Source: Terriglobia bacterium (GTDB taxonomy: Bacteria; Acidobacteriota; Terriglobia; Bryobacterales; Bryobacteraceae). Taken from it: a stretch of DNA of 64,000 nucleotides. The stretch is from contig JAJPJN010000180.1 in assembly GCA_021324185.1 (NCBI GenBank), forward strand, positions 1 to 64,000. Reading direction: 5' to 3'. The position numbers and the translations under genes were made by a program. Shown piece by piece: positions 36,875 to 45,077 of the stretch (its first letter is position 1; each line of letters opens with the position of its first letter). The notes under the pieces were generated by a model. It did no database searches and had not been told where the DNA came from. It saw only the letters and a list, made by a program, of their open reading frames with translations.

Positions 36875-37563
36875 TGCTGCTGCGCCTCGGCGCAAATAGC
36901 AGCATCCTGAATGACCGCGCCGTCGCTCAGCACGATCTGTCGCCCCGCATGTGCGGCGATCGATTCATCATGAGTCACCATGACAATCGTGCGGCCATCG
37001 GTGTGTAGTTCTTTGAAAATCCGCATGATTTCCGTGCTCGCTGCAAAATCCAGGTTCCCGGTTGGCTCGTCAGCGAGAATTAACGCGGGATCGTTAATCA
37101 GAGCGCGGGCGATGGCGACACGCTGTTGCTCGCCTCCGGAGAGTTCCGCCGCAAAGTGCCGTGCCCGGGCGCCCAGTCCAACTCTTTCAAGCGCCTGCAG
37201 CGCACGCCGGCGGTCAACTCGACCGCCGCTATAGACCATTGGAATCTCTACGTTTTCAACCGCAGTGGTTCTCGGGAGCAGTTGGAACGTCTGGAATACG
37301 AATCCGATCTTTTTGTTGCGAATGCGCGCGAGGCTACGGTCGGAATACGACGAGACGTCCTCACCTGCAAGGCGGTAGGAGCCCACCGTTGGCCGATCCA
37401 GGCAACCGAGTATGTTCAATAGTGACGATTTCCCTGATCCCGAAGCTCCGCGAATCGCCACGAATTCTCCTGCCGAAATCGAAATACTTACGTTGCGCAA
37501 TGCATGGACCGGGGCTCCATCGTTGCGCCGATGTGTTTTCGAAATGCCTTCAGCCAGAATCAC
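36871..37563 (-). CDS. ABC transporter ATPase, MacB/LolD type
   Basis: Cytoplasmic ATPase energising the two adjacent permeases. Visible motifs: Walker [17 protein letters not shown]-loop [21 protein letters not shown], signature [15 protein letters not shown], Walker [13 protein letters not shown] and switch His in [17 protein letters not shown] choose the GTG at 37563: it overlaps the upstream stop as GTGA and has GGAG 8 nt before it. A longer frame from 37632 would run 23 residues of basic non-conserved sequence inside the adaptor gene. Product of about 231 residues, normal for LolD/MacB-type ATPases. Confidence 0.92.
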   Translation of the reverse strand: MILAEGISKTHRRNDGAPVHALRNVSISISAGEFVAIRGASGSGKSSLLNILGCLDRPTVGSYRLAGEDVSSYSDRSLARIRNKKIGFVFQTFQLLPRTTAVENVEIPMVYSGGRVDRRRALQALERVGLGARARHFAAELSGGEQQRVAIARALINDPALILADEPTGNLDFAASTEIMRIFKELHTDGRTIVMVTHDESIAAHAGRQIVLSDGAVIQDAAICAEAQQQ

Positions 37564-38621
37564 TTTTGCTCCTTTAGTGGATCGGCGACGATGCGATCGT
37601 CGAGCGACAGGCCGCTCTTGATTTCGTACCATCCGGCGTCACGCGAACCGACGACAACCGCTCTTCTGGTGCCATCAGCGAGAGTCACATAGGTACTTTC
37701 GCCATCGCGGCGGACAGCCCGATCCGGAATTAGGACCGCCTGGCGATCCGATGTTCGTATCGCCACGTTCGCGGTCATATCCGGCTTTAGCAGCGACATT
37801 GGTCCGGCGATGCGGATGGCGACCTCATAGTTGACGACGCCCGCGAGGATGGTGGCCTTTGGCGCGATTCGGTCAACGGCGCCGCTAAACTCCCGTGACG
37901 CATAGGTCTGCAGGGTGAATGAGACCGGCTGGTTCGGACGCACTTCGCCGATGTCGGTCTCGTCTACCATCGCGATTAGTTCCAGCGCGTTATCCGCCAT
38001 AATCGAAACAAAGGTCGGCGCAGCGAACGAAGCGGCGACCGTTTCTCCTTGGAGCGTCGATACCGATGAGACCGTTCCGGCAATAGGTGCACGAATTTCG
38101 AGGTACGGCAGGTCGCTTTCAATCACCCCCAGATCGCGACGCGATTTGGCGAGTTTCGCCTGAGCATTGTCCAAGTCTTCTTGAAGGTCCTCTGTCTGCT
38201 GCCGCGGCACGAGTCCGTATTCGAGCAGAGCGCGGCTCCGCTGCAACTCACGATTGATCTTGTGCACCGCGGTGTTGTCGATCTCGATTTGCGCATTGGC
38301 GGCGGCGATGCGCTCGTCGAGTCCTTTCGACGTGATCACCGCGATCAGATCGCCTTCATTCACGTGCGACCCTACATTGACATTTAGCTTCGTGACGACG
38401 CCAGAGATTTGAGAGCCGACCTTCACCTCTGCGCCCGTTCGCAGTCTCAAGATTCCCGTGGCCGTAACCGTCGTCTGTATCCGCCGCTTTTCGGGCGATA
38501 CAATGTGGGGAAGCGCCGGGCTTTTAGCCACCGCTTGCGAAATCTGCCATCGACGATAGTACAGCGCTCCTCCCGAAAGCACGGCCAGCAGGGCGATGGC
38601 AGCGGTTGGCCGCGATCGCAT
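37560..38621 (-). CDS. MacA-like periplasmic adaptor (HlyD/RND-type membrane fusion protein)
   Basis: Predicted adaptor of a MacAB-TolC-like efflux pump. An N-terminal membrane anchor ([20 protein letters not shown]) precedes the lipoyl half-motif ([20 protein letters not shown]), a short helical hairpin (residues about 110-165), the second half-motif ([20 protein letters not shown]) and beta-barrel/membrane-proximal domains ([20 protein letters not shown]). Length 353 is typical of MacA. The GTGA overlap with the ATPase gene supports one transcript. No TolC gene is present. Confidence 0.91.
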   Translation of the reverse strand: MRSRPTAAIALLAVLSGGALYYRRWQISQAVAKSPALPHIVSPEKRRIQTTVTATGILRLRTGAEVKVGSQISGVVTKLNVNVGSHVNEGDLIAVITSKGLDERIAAANAQIEIDNTAVHKINRELQRSRALLEYGLVPRQQTEDLQEDLDNAQAKLAKSRRDLGVIESDLPYLEIRAPIAGTVSSVSTLQGETVAASFAAPTFVSIMADNALELIAMVDETDIGEVRPNQPVSFTLQTYASREFSGAVDRIAPKATILAGVVNYEVAIRIAGPMSLLKPDMTANVAIRTSDRQAVLIPDRAVRRDGESTYVTLADGTRRAVVVGSRDAGWYEIKSGLSLDDRIVADPLKEQK

Positions 38622-38623
38622 CC

Positions 38624-39076
38624 CTATTTCCGTTCGTAGACCATGACCATGGGTGCGCTCTTTCCGCGCGCCGACTCCACGATCATCGTGCGCTTGTCGG
38701 GTGAAAGCGATCGGGTCTCCGTGCGGATCGTTTGCGTTCCGGCGACCGCGCCGGGGCTAGTCCACGTTGTAACGAGCTTGTCACCATCCCATTTCGTCAC
38801 GGTTTCCGCTTTGTCGCCCATCGGTGTTTCATTCTTCACCGGCACGCCGGAAAGGTCGAAACGGGTCTCGGAACCCTGAGGCTGACCGGCGTTGTTATTC
38901 CTGATGGTAATCTCAGTGGGACTCTGCTGGATGATCGCGGTCAGTTTCATCTCCGCCATCATTCCGATGTTCTTACTCTTGGCGGGAACGAACTGCCAAG
39001 TACCCGAAAAATCCGGATGATCCGCGGCCGCCAGACTGAACGCGAGAATCGCTGCACAAATAGCGAGGTTTGTCAT
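38624..39076 (-). CDS. Small exported hypothetical protein of the efflux operon
   Basis: A 150-residue protein with a signal peptide (MTNLAICAAILAFSLAAADH) and a beta-rich lipocalin-like body: HPDFSGTWQFVPAKSKNIGM, EITIRNNNAGQPQGSETRF, KWDGDKLVTTWTSPG, then SLSPDKRTMIVESARG. This 'F-S-G-T-W' family is common in acidobacterial secretomes and of unknown function. The ATG at 39076 sits 6 nt from the -10 of a MerR-type promoter, which decides the start. The frame extends 29 codons upstream through the promoter. It is 2 bp from the MacA-like gene and is probably the first gene of the MerR-controlled operon. Confidence 0.8.
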   Translation of the reverse strand: MTNLAICAAILAFSLAAADHPDFSGTWQFVPAKSKNIGMMAEMKLTAIIQQSPTEITIRNNNAGQPQGSETRFDLSGVPVKNETPMGDKAETVTKWDGDKLVTTWTSPGAVAGTQTIRTETRSLSPDKRTMIVESARGKSAPMVMVYERK

Positions 39077-39082
39077 GCAGTG

Positions 39083-39114
39083 ATTCTGCACCCGGTACCC
39101 GGGTATAGAGTCAA
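39083..39114 (-). promoter_or_regulatory. MerR-type promoter of the efflux operon
   Basis: On the minus strand: -35 TTGACT, a 20-bp spacer with the dyad TACCCGGGTA, and -10 CAGAAT. The overlong spacer containing a palindrome is the hallmark of MerR-activated promoters. The -35 overlaps the merR-type gene's stop codon and the ATG of the exported protein lies 6 nt past the -10, so the transcript should be leaderless or nearly so. Confidence 0.75.
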
Positions 39115-39524
39115 GAATTTTGTTCGCTTTTCCTGAAAGGACAAACCGGATCGGGCTCGCCATCGGTTTCGTTCAGCAATCCGACGAGCTGCGATCGCAT
39201 TCCGCGCAGAGTTTCGATCTGCTCATCGATAATTCGTAGTCGCTCGCGCGCTATCGTTTGGATTCCTCGCCGAGCCTGCGCGCTCCTGCGCCCTTGCGGA
39301 CCGCACTCTTCCGAGTGCAGTTCCGCCAACTGACGGATCTCCTTCAACCTGAATCCGATCAATTGACACCGCCGCACGAACAGAACACTGCTCAAATCGG
39401 ATTCCGAATAGGCGCGATATCCAGAGGTGGTTCGCGGCGGCTGCCGGAGAATCCCCTTGCGTTCGTAGAACCTGAGAGTCTGAATGTTCACGCCAGCTCG
39501 TGCGGCTAGATCGCCAATCCGCAT
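39111..39524 (-). CDS. MerR-family metal/drug-responsive regulator
   Basis: Predicted dimeric activator that untwists long-spacer promoters. The N-terminal winged HTH reads MRIGDLAARAGVNIQTLRFY, then ERKGILRQPPRTTSGYRAY; a long dimerisation helix follows. Cys74 (HSEEC) and Cys128 (DPVCPF) occupy places where mercury- or zinc-type MerR proteins hold metal-binding cysteines, but the middle cysteine is missing, so metal sensing is only possible. Length 137 is standard. The ATG at 39524 is 7 nt from its promoter's -10. It probably regulates itself and the MacAB-like operon that follows. Confidence 0.87.
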   Translation of the reverse strand: MRIGDLAARAGVNIQTLRFYERKGILRQPPRTTSGYRAYSESDLSSVLFVRRCQLIGFRLKEIRQLAELHSEECGPQGRRSAQARRGIQTIARERLRIIDEQIETLRGMRSQLVGLLNETDGEPDPVCPFRKSEQNS

Positions 39525-39531
39525 GCTGAAT

Positions 39532-39563
39532 ATTCTCAACCCTATACCATGGTATCGGGTCAA
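39532..39563 (-). promoter_or_regulatory. MerR-type autoregulatory promoter
   Basis: On the minus strand: -35 TTGACC, a 20-bp spacer with the perfect dyad ATACCATGGTAT, and -10 GAGAAT, followed 7 nt later by the regulator's ATG. Element order, spacer length and dyad position match the second promoter at 39083-39114. Confidence 0.78.
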
Positions 39564-39663
39564 TCGAAGCTGCCTGAATCTCGCGTTTCCCCACACGTCT
39601 CGCCCACCCGCATCCCGTCCGTCATTAAGTTAGCGATCTGGCACAATGAGTTTCTCCAGGCCG

Positions 39664-40176
39664 CTATTTTCTTTGCACGTCTTCTGACGTGTGGATTCCT
39701 GCTGGACTCGCTTCCATCCCGCGTCGAACAATGATCCGCCCGCCGACCTTTTTGTCCCGAATCATGAATTTGGTGTTATAGGACTGGTTATTATCAAGTT
39801 CAGTCCACATCATGAGCTTCCCGGATTGATCTGAAAACGCGAGATTGGGCACACCGCTATCAAAAAGGTTTAGCGCCGCGCGAGCTTTTTCCGCATCGTC
39901 GTAGAGGTATAGATCCGGCGTGCCATTGGGTTCCAAAAACAGTGCGCATCGGACATGGTTCTTACGATCGAACAGCTTCAAAGCGGGCTGGGATTGTTCC
40001 CAAGAAAGTTCTGCGCCCTTATGGCCGGTCTGATCCACAAGGATCAGTTGCTGTGCTGTAAGAGCATTCCTGTTCATCGCCGATCTGATGGTCAACCTTG
40101 CAGAAAAATAGCCACTCAGGGCGCCTATGAGGAGACACAGCACCGACATTTTCAGAGCACGGAGTAAGGTTCGCAT
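39664..40176 (-). CDS. Membrane-anchored hypothetical protein
   Basis: A 170-residue protein with one N-terminal hydrophobic helix (MSVLCLLIGALSGYFSARLT) and a beta-rich soluble remainder. It shows three strand repeats of the kind 'G-x-P-x-L-x-L-x-D': KGAELSWEQSQPALKLFD, LEPNGTPDLYLYDD, GVPNLAFSDQSGKLMMW. The repeats suggest a small beta-sandwich or propeller-like module. I recognise no named family. It lies alone between the MerR regulator and the McrC gene. Probably a genuine gene. Confidence 0.6.
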   Translation of the reverse strand: MRTLLRALKMSVLCLLIGALSGYFSARLTIRSAMNRNALTAQQLILVDQTGHKGAELSWEQSQPALKLFDRKNHVRCALFLEPNGTPDLYLYDDAEKARAALNLFDSGVPNLAFSDQSGKLMMWTELDNNQSYNTKFMIRDKKVGGRIIVRRGMEASPAGIHTSEDVQRK

Positions 40177-40306
40177 CTCAGTCGATTGTAGTCACGATTC
40201 AGAAAGATGACGGAGGTTAGTTCAGCGAATCACCGGATTCTTCAGTCAACAGAGTTTTGGACCAGAATCGAATCCTCAGCAAGTCGAGTTTCCTCGCGCA
40301 TCATTA

Positions 40307-41788
40307 CTAATAGGGCGTTCCGGCAATCGTCTTCCGCACCTCATCGGCAAGTGGAACAGCAACACGCTCTGCCGGCGTAGCCATCGGGACTGCAGTCAAC
40401 CAGATATGCAATGCCCTGGACCCTACCGCGAGCTGGGCGCGATGAATTAGACGCCCTCGCTCGCGTAAAGAATCCCAATTCTCGGCCGAGCAGGGATAAA
40501 CCAGGCACACAATGACGGTTGAAGTCCGCGCCAGGTTCGCATACGCGAGCACCTGGAGTAAATCATTCCGGTGTTGCTCCCGCAGATCCTCCTCGAGCCG
40601 CAACCATGAGTGCTGCTGGAGTTCTTCCCAATGCCGCTTGTATTTTGCATCTACAATTAGCGTCGCGGAATCCCATTCAAGCCAGATATCAGGCACGAGT
40701 GATTTCTGGGAGCCCAGATAGGATGGACTCCAGTTGATAGGGCGGGTCGTTTCTCGCTTGCGGCCAACTTTCATCTGGCCCCCGGTCCACTGAGCAACAA
40801 CCCGAACCACAGTCTCAACCCAAGCTTCGAAAAATTTATCCATTGGCATCGTCCACGGTATGCCTTCAAGATCGCTCACTCCGGCCAGCCCTCTTTCCTC
40901 AGCCGTCCATTCGATCGCCTGCAGACCGTTAATGAACTGCTCGGCCCGTAGCGGGCGCCGGAACCATTGTGCGAGTGTCGTCGGGGATGGCACATACGCC
41001 GGAACCATTTGGACTCGCCATAGTAACTGTTGTGCAAACTCAATTAAGCGGTGGACAAAGGCGCCGTGCTCTTTCTGCGTCTCCAGGGCGCGTAGCTGGC
41101 GTTCGACGCTATGCCGAACCGCGCCTTTGAGGAGCCGGTCATCACGAAGATCTGGAAACGTGCAGGGTAGCGATAAGAAGCCTGCGCGTGGCAGGTTTCT
41201 CGTCGCGTATTCAGGCCAATGTACTCTGCCGCGCGGAGCACTCCGGATCTCACTTGCAAGTTCAAATCTTCGATCAAGAGAGTCGAGCAGGGCTTTCAAC
41301 CTTGCGAGAATCATGAAACACAGCACCCAGATTGGCACTCGACGCTCGGAGCGGCGCAACAAGGGTAACCGCAGCGGTGTCGGACTGACTCGCCATCCCA
41401 TTTCGGCAAGCATAGGACCAATTCCTGCCCAAGGGAAGCGGGGTTGAACCACGAGGCCAAAATCGGGGCGCGCGCTCGTGGGAGAGATCAGCGGAATGGC
41501 TCCAATTGCGGCCCCGGCTTGAATCATAAGCCGGACATCGTTGCCGTCATAATCTCGTTCCATGCGAACGTCTAACAGCGACATCAGCGCGCGGTTCTGC
41601 TTGATGAATTGTTCTGCCAGTCGAGCAGCTTGTGCGTCCGGATCGCGCAAGCCGCGAAGTCTGAAGAAATGGATAGCCGACCTTTCGGTAGTCGAGTTAT
41701 CTGTCAATTCCAGGCAGACTTCCTCGGCCGGCTCCACTTGCCTCAGCGGTACAGCTTTTGAACGAGGCCAAGCGCGTCGAGTCTTCAC
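40307..41788 (-). CDS. mcrC: McrC-like nuclease subunit of a McrBC restriction system
   Basis: Predicted PD-(D/E)XK nuclease partner of the AAA+ protein encoded just upstream; together they cut DNA carrying modified cytosine in the family prototype. The nuclease core is near the C-terminus: PDIWLEWDSATLIVDAKYKR with Asp367 and the Asp380-x-Lys382 pair. The N-terminal 200 residues resemble the McrC/DUF2357 region that binds McrB. The GTG start at 41788 overlaps the mcrB stop as GTGA. Length 493 is longer than E. coli McrC (~350). No DNA methylase is directly attached. Confidence 0.88.
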   Translation of the reverse strand: MKTRRAWPRSKAVPLRQVEPAEEVCLELTDNSTTERSAIHFFRLRGLRDPDAQAARLAEQFIKQNRALMSLLDVRMERDYDGNDVRLMIQAGAAIGAIPLISPTSARPDFGLVVQPRFPWAGIGPMLAEMGWRVSPTPLRLPLLRRSERRVPIWVLCFMILARLKALLDSLDRRFELASEIRSAPRGRVHWPEYATRNLPRAGFLSLPCTFPDLRDDRLLKGAVRHSVERQLRALETQKEHGAFVHRLIEFAQQLLWRVQMVPAYVPSPTTLAQWFRRPLRAEQFINGLQAIEWTAEERGLAGVSDLEGIPWTMPMDKFFEAWVETVVRVVAQWTGGQMKVGRKRETTRPINWSPSYLGSQKSLVPDIWLEWDSATLIVDAKYKRHWEELQQHSWLRLEEDLREQHRNDLLQVLAYANLARTSTVIVCLVYPCSAENWDSLRERGRLIHRAQLAVGSRALHIWLTAVPMATPAERVAVPLADEVRKTIAGTPY

Positions 41789-43254
41789 AAGCTTCGCAGT
41801 TCCTGTAAGTACCCGCGGATCGGCTCAGCAAAACCGCCGACATAACCTTGCGCCAAATACTCCTCCAGCAGTGGTGCCAGGTTAACCCGGAGACTCCGTT
41901 TAGCACGGTCCTCATCCAGTTCCAGAAAATACGCATGGCCGGGCACTAGCGGGAACGCATCTTCAGCAGCATGTTCAACGAATAGAGAGACCAAATTTCT
42001 AAAGGCCTTTTGCATAGTGGCGCATCCGAACTCCTCGACTACACTCATGCGCGGCCAGAGCGAGACGAAGGCAAATCGCCGCCGCACAGCGACATCGACG
42101 ATAGCGATGCTACGATCCGCATTGTTCATAGTCCCGAGAATGTGCAGATTGCTAGGCAGGAAAAAGGTCCGATGAAACGGTTCGCCGAAGTCATAAGGGA
42201 GCTCAATCTTGCGCCCCGAAGCCAAGGGTTCCAGAAGGAATATCGCTTCACCGAGAATCTTCCCCAAGTCAGCGCGGTTGATCTCGTCGATATGCAAAAG
42301 GTATTTGCTGGATGGATCTTGGAGAGCCTGTGCCGCTGCCTCCATCAAAAAGCCGCGTGTAGGAGCAAATCGGAAACCAAGATCATTATTAGTGCTCTTT
42401 GGAGCCAGGCCACCAATGAAGTTCTCGTACGTGGTATTCGGGTGGAATTGTATCGTTCGCCCCCGCCCGCCATAACTCGTCCGAAGCAGCTCAGTCGCCA
42501 GCATCGTTTTGCCAGTACCAGGTGGGCCTTGAATAATGACATATCTTCTCGAATCAAGCAAGTCCACTAGCTGGGTGTTTTCAATTGTTGGCATGAGATT
42601 GTTAAACCACTCGGCACGAATAGATTGATAGCTCGCCTGCGCGCCCGCAATAGGTTGATAACCGCGTTCTTCCAACAGAAGATCCAGAAACGCTGATAAT
42701 GCCGCCTCTGTTCCGGTGCGATCATCGGTTGGGCTATATAGGGCATAGATTTCCTTGCCGTATCTGTCAAAAACGCTTTTGTACTCCGGCCATTGTTTCG
42801 CGACGTTGTCGGGAAGAGGCAGATCCGTCCGAGTTGGATCTTGTTTCGCCCAGGCGACAAGAGTTCCGCGGCCGTACTTCTGATTCAGCCAGGAACAGAT
42901 CCCCTGGGTCTTCCGGGCGTGACCCGGTCGCCCGAGAATTGCCTCGTCGGGCGCAAGGCCTTGTGTCCCGACGACCATCCCGATCAGGCAGGGTCGATCA
43001 GGCACAGGAAACATGACGAACGACAGCCCGCTATAAGGTCCCGAAGCCGGATTCTGCGGGTGAATGTAGGCAGCAAAAGGAACGCCCGAATCGCCACTCA
43101 TCTCTGGCGCACGGAGCGTCAAAGCCCTCATGGCTTGCTTCGGATACCGCCCACCCGGGCTGCCAAACAGGGCTTCAAATGCCGCCTTGTTTCGTTCGGC
43201 CCATGCCTCCTGCTTTAGAAAATGTGCAATCTGAACCAGCGATGCAATGCTCAT
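41785..43254 (-). CDS. mcrB: McrB-like AAA+ GTPase of a McrBC restriction system
   Basis: Motor/recognition subunit of the modification-dependent restriction pair. The C-terminal AAA+ domain has Walker A GPPGTGKTMLATELL (about residue 243 from the chosen start), Walker B LLHIDEINRADLGKI and the McrB-specific GTMNNADRSIAIVDVAVRRR, close to the MNxxDRS GTPase consensus. The N-terminal ~220 residues, expected to read the modified base, match no domain I know (AFEALFGSPGGRYPKQAMRA). The ATG at 43254 begins MSIASLVQIAHFLKQ; an ATG at 43320 adds 22 residues. Neither has a clear ribosome site. Confidence 0.88.
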   Translation of the reverse strand: MSIASLVQIAHFLKQEAWAERNKAAFEALFGSPGGRYPKQAMRALTLRAPEMSGDSGVPFAAYIHPQNPASGPYSGLSFVMFPVPDRPCLIGMVVGTQGLAPDEAILGRPGHARKTQGICSWLNQKYGRGTLVAWAKQDPTRTDLPLPDNVAKQWPEYKSVFDRYGKEIYALYSPTDDRTGTEAALSAFLDLLLEERGYQPIAGAQASYQSIRAEWFNNLMPTIENTQLVDLLDSRRYVIIQGPPGTGKTMLATELLRTSYGGRGRTIQFHPNTTYENFIGGLAPKSTNNDLGFRFAPTRGFLMEAAAQALQDPSSKYLLHIDEINRADLGKILGEAIFLLEPLASGRKIELPYDFGEPFHRTFFLPSNLHILGTMNNADRSIAIVDVAVRRRFAFVSLWPRMSVVEEFGCATMQKAFRNLVSLFVEHAAEDAFPLVPGHAYFLELDEDRAKRSLRVNLAPLLEEYLAQGYVGGFAEPIRGYLQELRSL

Positions 43255-43432
43255 ATTTGGAACTTCAAATGAGACTTTAGCAGCGCTGGCCCGATTAATC
43301 CGGATACCCGGCATGCGCACGTTGATCGGCTTGACAGATCACTCAATCTGATTTGGCTTGCAACGGATACGGTTTGCGTGGCTCGCTAAAGGGGTCGTGA
43401 CGGGCATGAAAAACACGACGAGCTTCCACAAT

Positions 43433-43520
43433 CGGTGAGGGTGGGATTCGAACGCTCGGGACGTGCTTAGAATCTGTAAGTTATAGATTCTTCGTTGCAG
43501 CGAGTGCAACTTTTGCAGGT
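43433..43520 (-). other. tRNA 3'-end-like attachment-site remnant, copy A, in a gene-free stretch
   Basis: The 386-base gene-free stretch 43255-43640 contains GGTGAGGGTGGGATTCGAAC (from 43434), which on the minus strand reads as a T-arm plus acceptor 3' strand (GTTCGAATCCCACCCTCACC). It is followed by an inverted repeat AGAATCT...AGATTCT near 43470-43495. A second copy lies at 44.5 kb. No complete tRNA can be folded. Such sequence is left where an integrase has used a tRNA end. Apart from this, nothing else is seen in the stretch except the ribosome site of the next gene. Confidence 0.55.
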
Positions 43521-43640
43521 TCTGCCGTCGCGCATTGCCCACCATTTGCCCACGGCGACCTACGCGGCAATTCAACAAGCGATTCAAACGGCTGGATACA
43601 ACCATCGGAAAAGGTGTACAATATCCGAAGGATTTATCCA

Positions 43641-44255
43641 ATGCCTGCCCGATCACAACCACTCGCGAAAGCGCGCCGCGTCTTCCAAGAGCACGAGGGC
43701 ATACTGCGTACTAGCGAGGCTCTTCGGCGCGGCATCCACCCGCGGACTCTCTATGAACTTCGGGACCGCGGAGAGATCGAGCGCGTTGGAAGGGGGCTGT
43801 ACCGGCTGGCCTCCGCGCCTCCCCTCACAAGCCCCGACCTGGTTACAGTTGCCCTTCGAGCGCCGCTTGGTGTAGTGTGCCTCATATCCGCGCTTTCCCA
43901 TCATGACCTGACAACTCAGATTCCACATGCAATTGATCTGGCGCTTCCGAGCCATGCTCAAGCCCCACGGATGGAAAGCATTCCGCTGCGCATTTTCTGG
44001 TATTCGGAAGCCCCGTATCGTGCCGGTATTGAGACATTCACGATTGATCGCGTGTCTGTCAAAATGTACTCTCCCGAAAAGACCATCGCCGATTGTTTCA
44101 AATACCGAAATAAAATCGGCCTTGATGTCGCAGTCGAAGCTCTCCGTGCTTACAAAGAGAAGAAGCGCAAGCCAGACCTGAAGGCACTCACAACGTTCGC
44201 GCAAATCGATCGTGTCATGCGAGTATTGCGGCCATATCTGGAGGCCATATTTTGA
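43641..44255 (+). CDS. AbiEi-type antitoxin/transcriptional regulator, toxin lost
   Basis: Antitoxin component of an AbiE (type IV) toxin-antitoxin system: an N-terminal winged HTH represses the operon and the C-terminal domain counters the nucleotidyltransferase toxin. The HTH reads EHEGILRTSEALRRGIHPRT, then YELRDRGEIERVGRGLYRLA; later VVCLISALSHHDLTTQIPHA and KMYSPEKTIADCFKYRNKIG are characteristic of the family. The ATG at 43641 has GAAGGA upstream, favouring it over a GTG at 43614. The stop overlaps the toxin's TTG start, but the toxin frame ends after 21 codons, so the antitoxin is now orphaned. Confidence 0.88.
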   Translation: MPARSQPLAKARRVFQEHEGILRTSEALRRGIHPRTLYELRDRGEIERVGRGLYRLASAPPLTSPDLVTVALRAPLGVVCLISALSHHDLTTQIPHAIDLALPSHAQAPRMESIPLRIFWYSEAPYRAGIETFTIDRVSVKMYSPEKTIADCFKYRNKIGLDVAVEALRAYKEKKRKPDLKALTTFAQIDRVMRVLRPYLEAIF

Positions 44256-44317
44256 GCGCTCGTGACCTCGGCGCTTCTGTTCGACAGCGGCTGCTCAATC
44301 TGTCGCGGGCGAGTTAG
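44252..44317 (+). pseudogene. Truncated AbiEii nucleotidyltransferase toxin, 21 codons
   Basis: A TTG start overlapping the antitoxin stop (TTGA) opens LSARDLGASVRQRLLNLSRA, the well-known first residues of AbiEii/AbiGii nucleotidyltransferase toxins, then a TAG stops it at 44315-44317. Where the family continues (GEDF...LTRYALERLLYRL) the DNA is unrelated (a copy of the local TTGCCCACCA motif). The toxin body is therefore deleted, not merely mutated. Confidence 0.8.
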
Positions 44318-44372
44318 CGCCCATTGCCCACCAAAATTGCTGATTTCTGCTAAGTTATTGATTGTCCGACCT

Positions 44373-44411
44373 GAGACATGGTAACAGAACGTTCCGGAGA
44401 CATGGGTAACA
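44373..44411. mobile_element. Possible insertion-sequence end (tandem GAGACATGG repeats)
   Basis: GAGACATGGTAACA at 44373-44386 recurs as GAGACATGGGTAACA at 44397-44411, a 24-bp period. This repeated motif is reminiscent of the ends of IS481/IS3-like elements from memory. No transposase frame is present nearby, so at most an end remains. Confidence 0.4.
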
Positions 44412-44474
44412 CTTTTGGCCTGAAACAGGCGAATGTAAAACATGCCCTGACAGAAATGTGCACAGATTCTCTTC

Positions 44475-44498
44475 TGGCGGTGAGGGTGGGATTCGAAC
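44475..44498 (-). other. tRNA 3'-end-like attachment-site remnant, copy B, with CCA
   Basis: Minus strand reads GTTCGAATCCCACCCTCACC followed by GCCA, a T-arm, acceptor 3' strand, discriminator and encoded CCA. The matching 5' acceptor strand (GGTGAGG) is not found within 100 bases upstream on that strand, so it is a fragment, not a gene. It shares 20 identical bases with copy A at 43434. The surrounding stretch 44318-44615 otherwise holds only the IS-like repeats. Confidence 0.55.
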
Positions 44499-44615
44499 CC
44501 AGACCCACCTCGACAGCTCTGCAACTTGCAGATTCTACGTTGCTCAGCGTGCCAAAGATGCCAACGATGACGTAGACCATTACACGCTATTACACCGCGC
44601 CGCTCGGTTAAAGGA

Positions 44616-45077
44616 TCAATGTTTGCCTTGCCCTCTGCGCCCTCTCCCAGTCGTTGGGATGGCATCGCCGGGCGCTATCACCCGTGAGGATAACTGCTTC
44701 TGGGGGAAGTCCTTTGGGTTTAAAGTCGCGATAAATGCCGCTCGTCCCTGCTCGGCACAAGCACAGAAGGGGTCATCACCTCGATCAGGCGAGATTTCGG
44801 CTGTCGAACGAAGCTCAATCATCTCGGCTTCTTCTCTGAGCAGATTGATGATGGCACCAATGAGATTGCGCCGGACTCCCAGCCGCCTGAGTACTTCTTT
44901 GTACTCGGCCAGAATCTCCTCGCTTACTAGCCACTTAAACGTCGCACTCTCCAGCCAGTTCCGGAGGAGCTTTGCACTGGCGTTCTGGATCGGGCGATCA
45001 GATTTGAACCCGGCGATTCCAGCAACGAGCACCGAGGTATCGATGACTCCTTTAGGACGATCTCGGGGAGCGGCCAA
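44616..45077 (-). CDS. PIN-domain toxin (COG1569 family)
   Basis: Predicted RNase toxin. The PIN acidic residues are visible: VIDTSVLVAG (first Asp), SEEILAEYKEVLRRL (Glu), GDDPFCACAEQGRAAFIATL with the Asp pair, then NPKDFP. The basic C-terminus (GRGRRGQGKH) is an extension. Its start overlaps the antitoxin gene by 26 nt, usual for translational coupling with the antitoxin first. Length 153 is normal for this family. A decayed second copy of this locus exists at 34.2 kb. Confidence 0.88.
   Translation of the reverse strand: MAAPRDRPKGVIDTSVLVAGIAGFKSDRPIQNASAKLLRNWLESATFKWLVSEEILAEYKEVLRRLGVRRNLIGAIINLLREEAEMIELRSTAEISPDRGDDPFCACAEQGRAAFIATLNPKDFPQKQLSSRVIAPGDAIPTTGRGRRGQGKH

Noticed and set aside
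43339-43662. 107-residue frame on the minus strand crossing the tRNA-like sequence
   Set aside because: It runs through the att-like fragment and inverted repeat, giving a characteristic false product (RRIYNLQILSTSRAFESHPH) rather than a protein fold.
44475-44560. Complete tRNA gene on the minus strand
   Set aside because: The 3' end with CCA is convincing, but no pairing 5' acceptor strand or anticodon arm can be drawn upstream.
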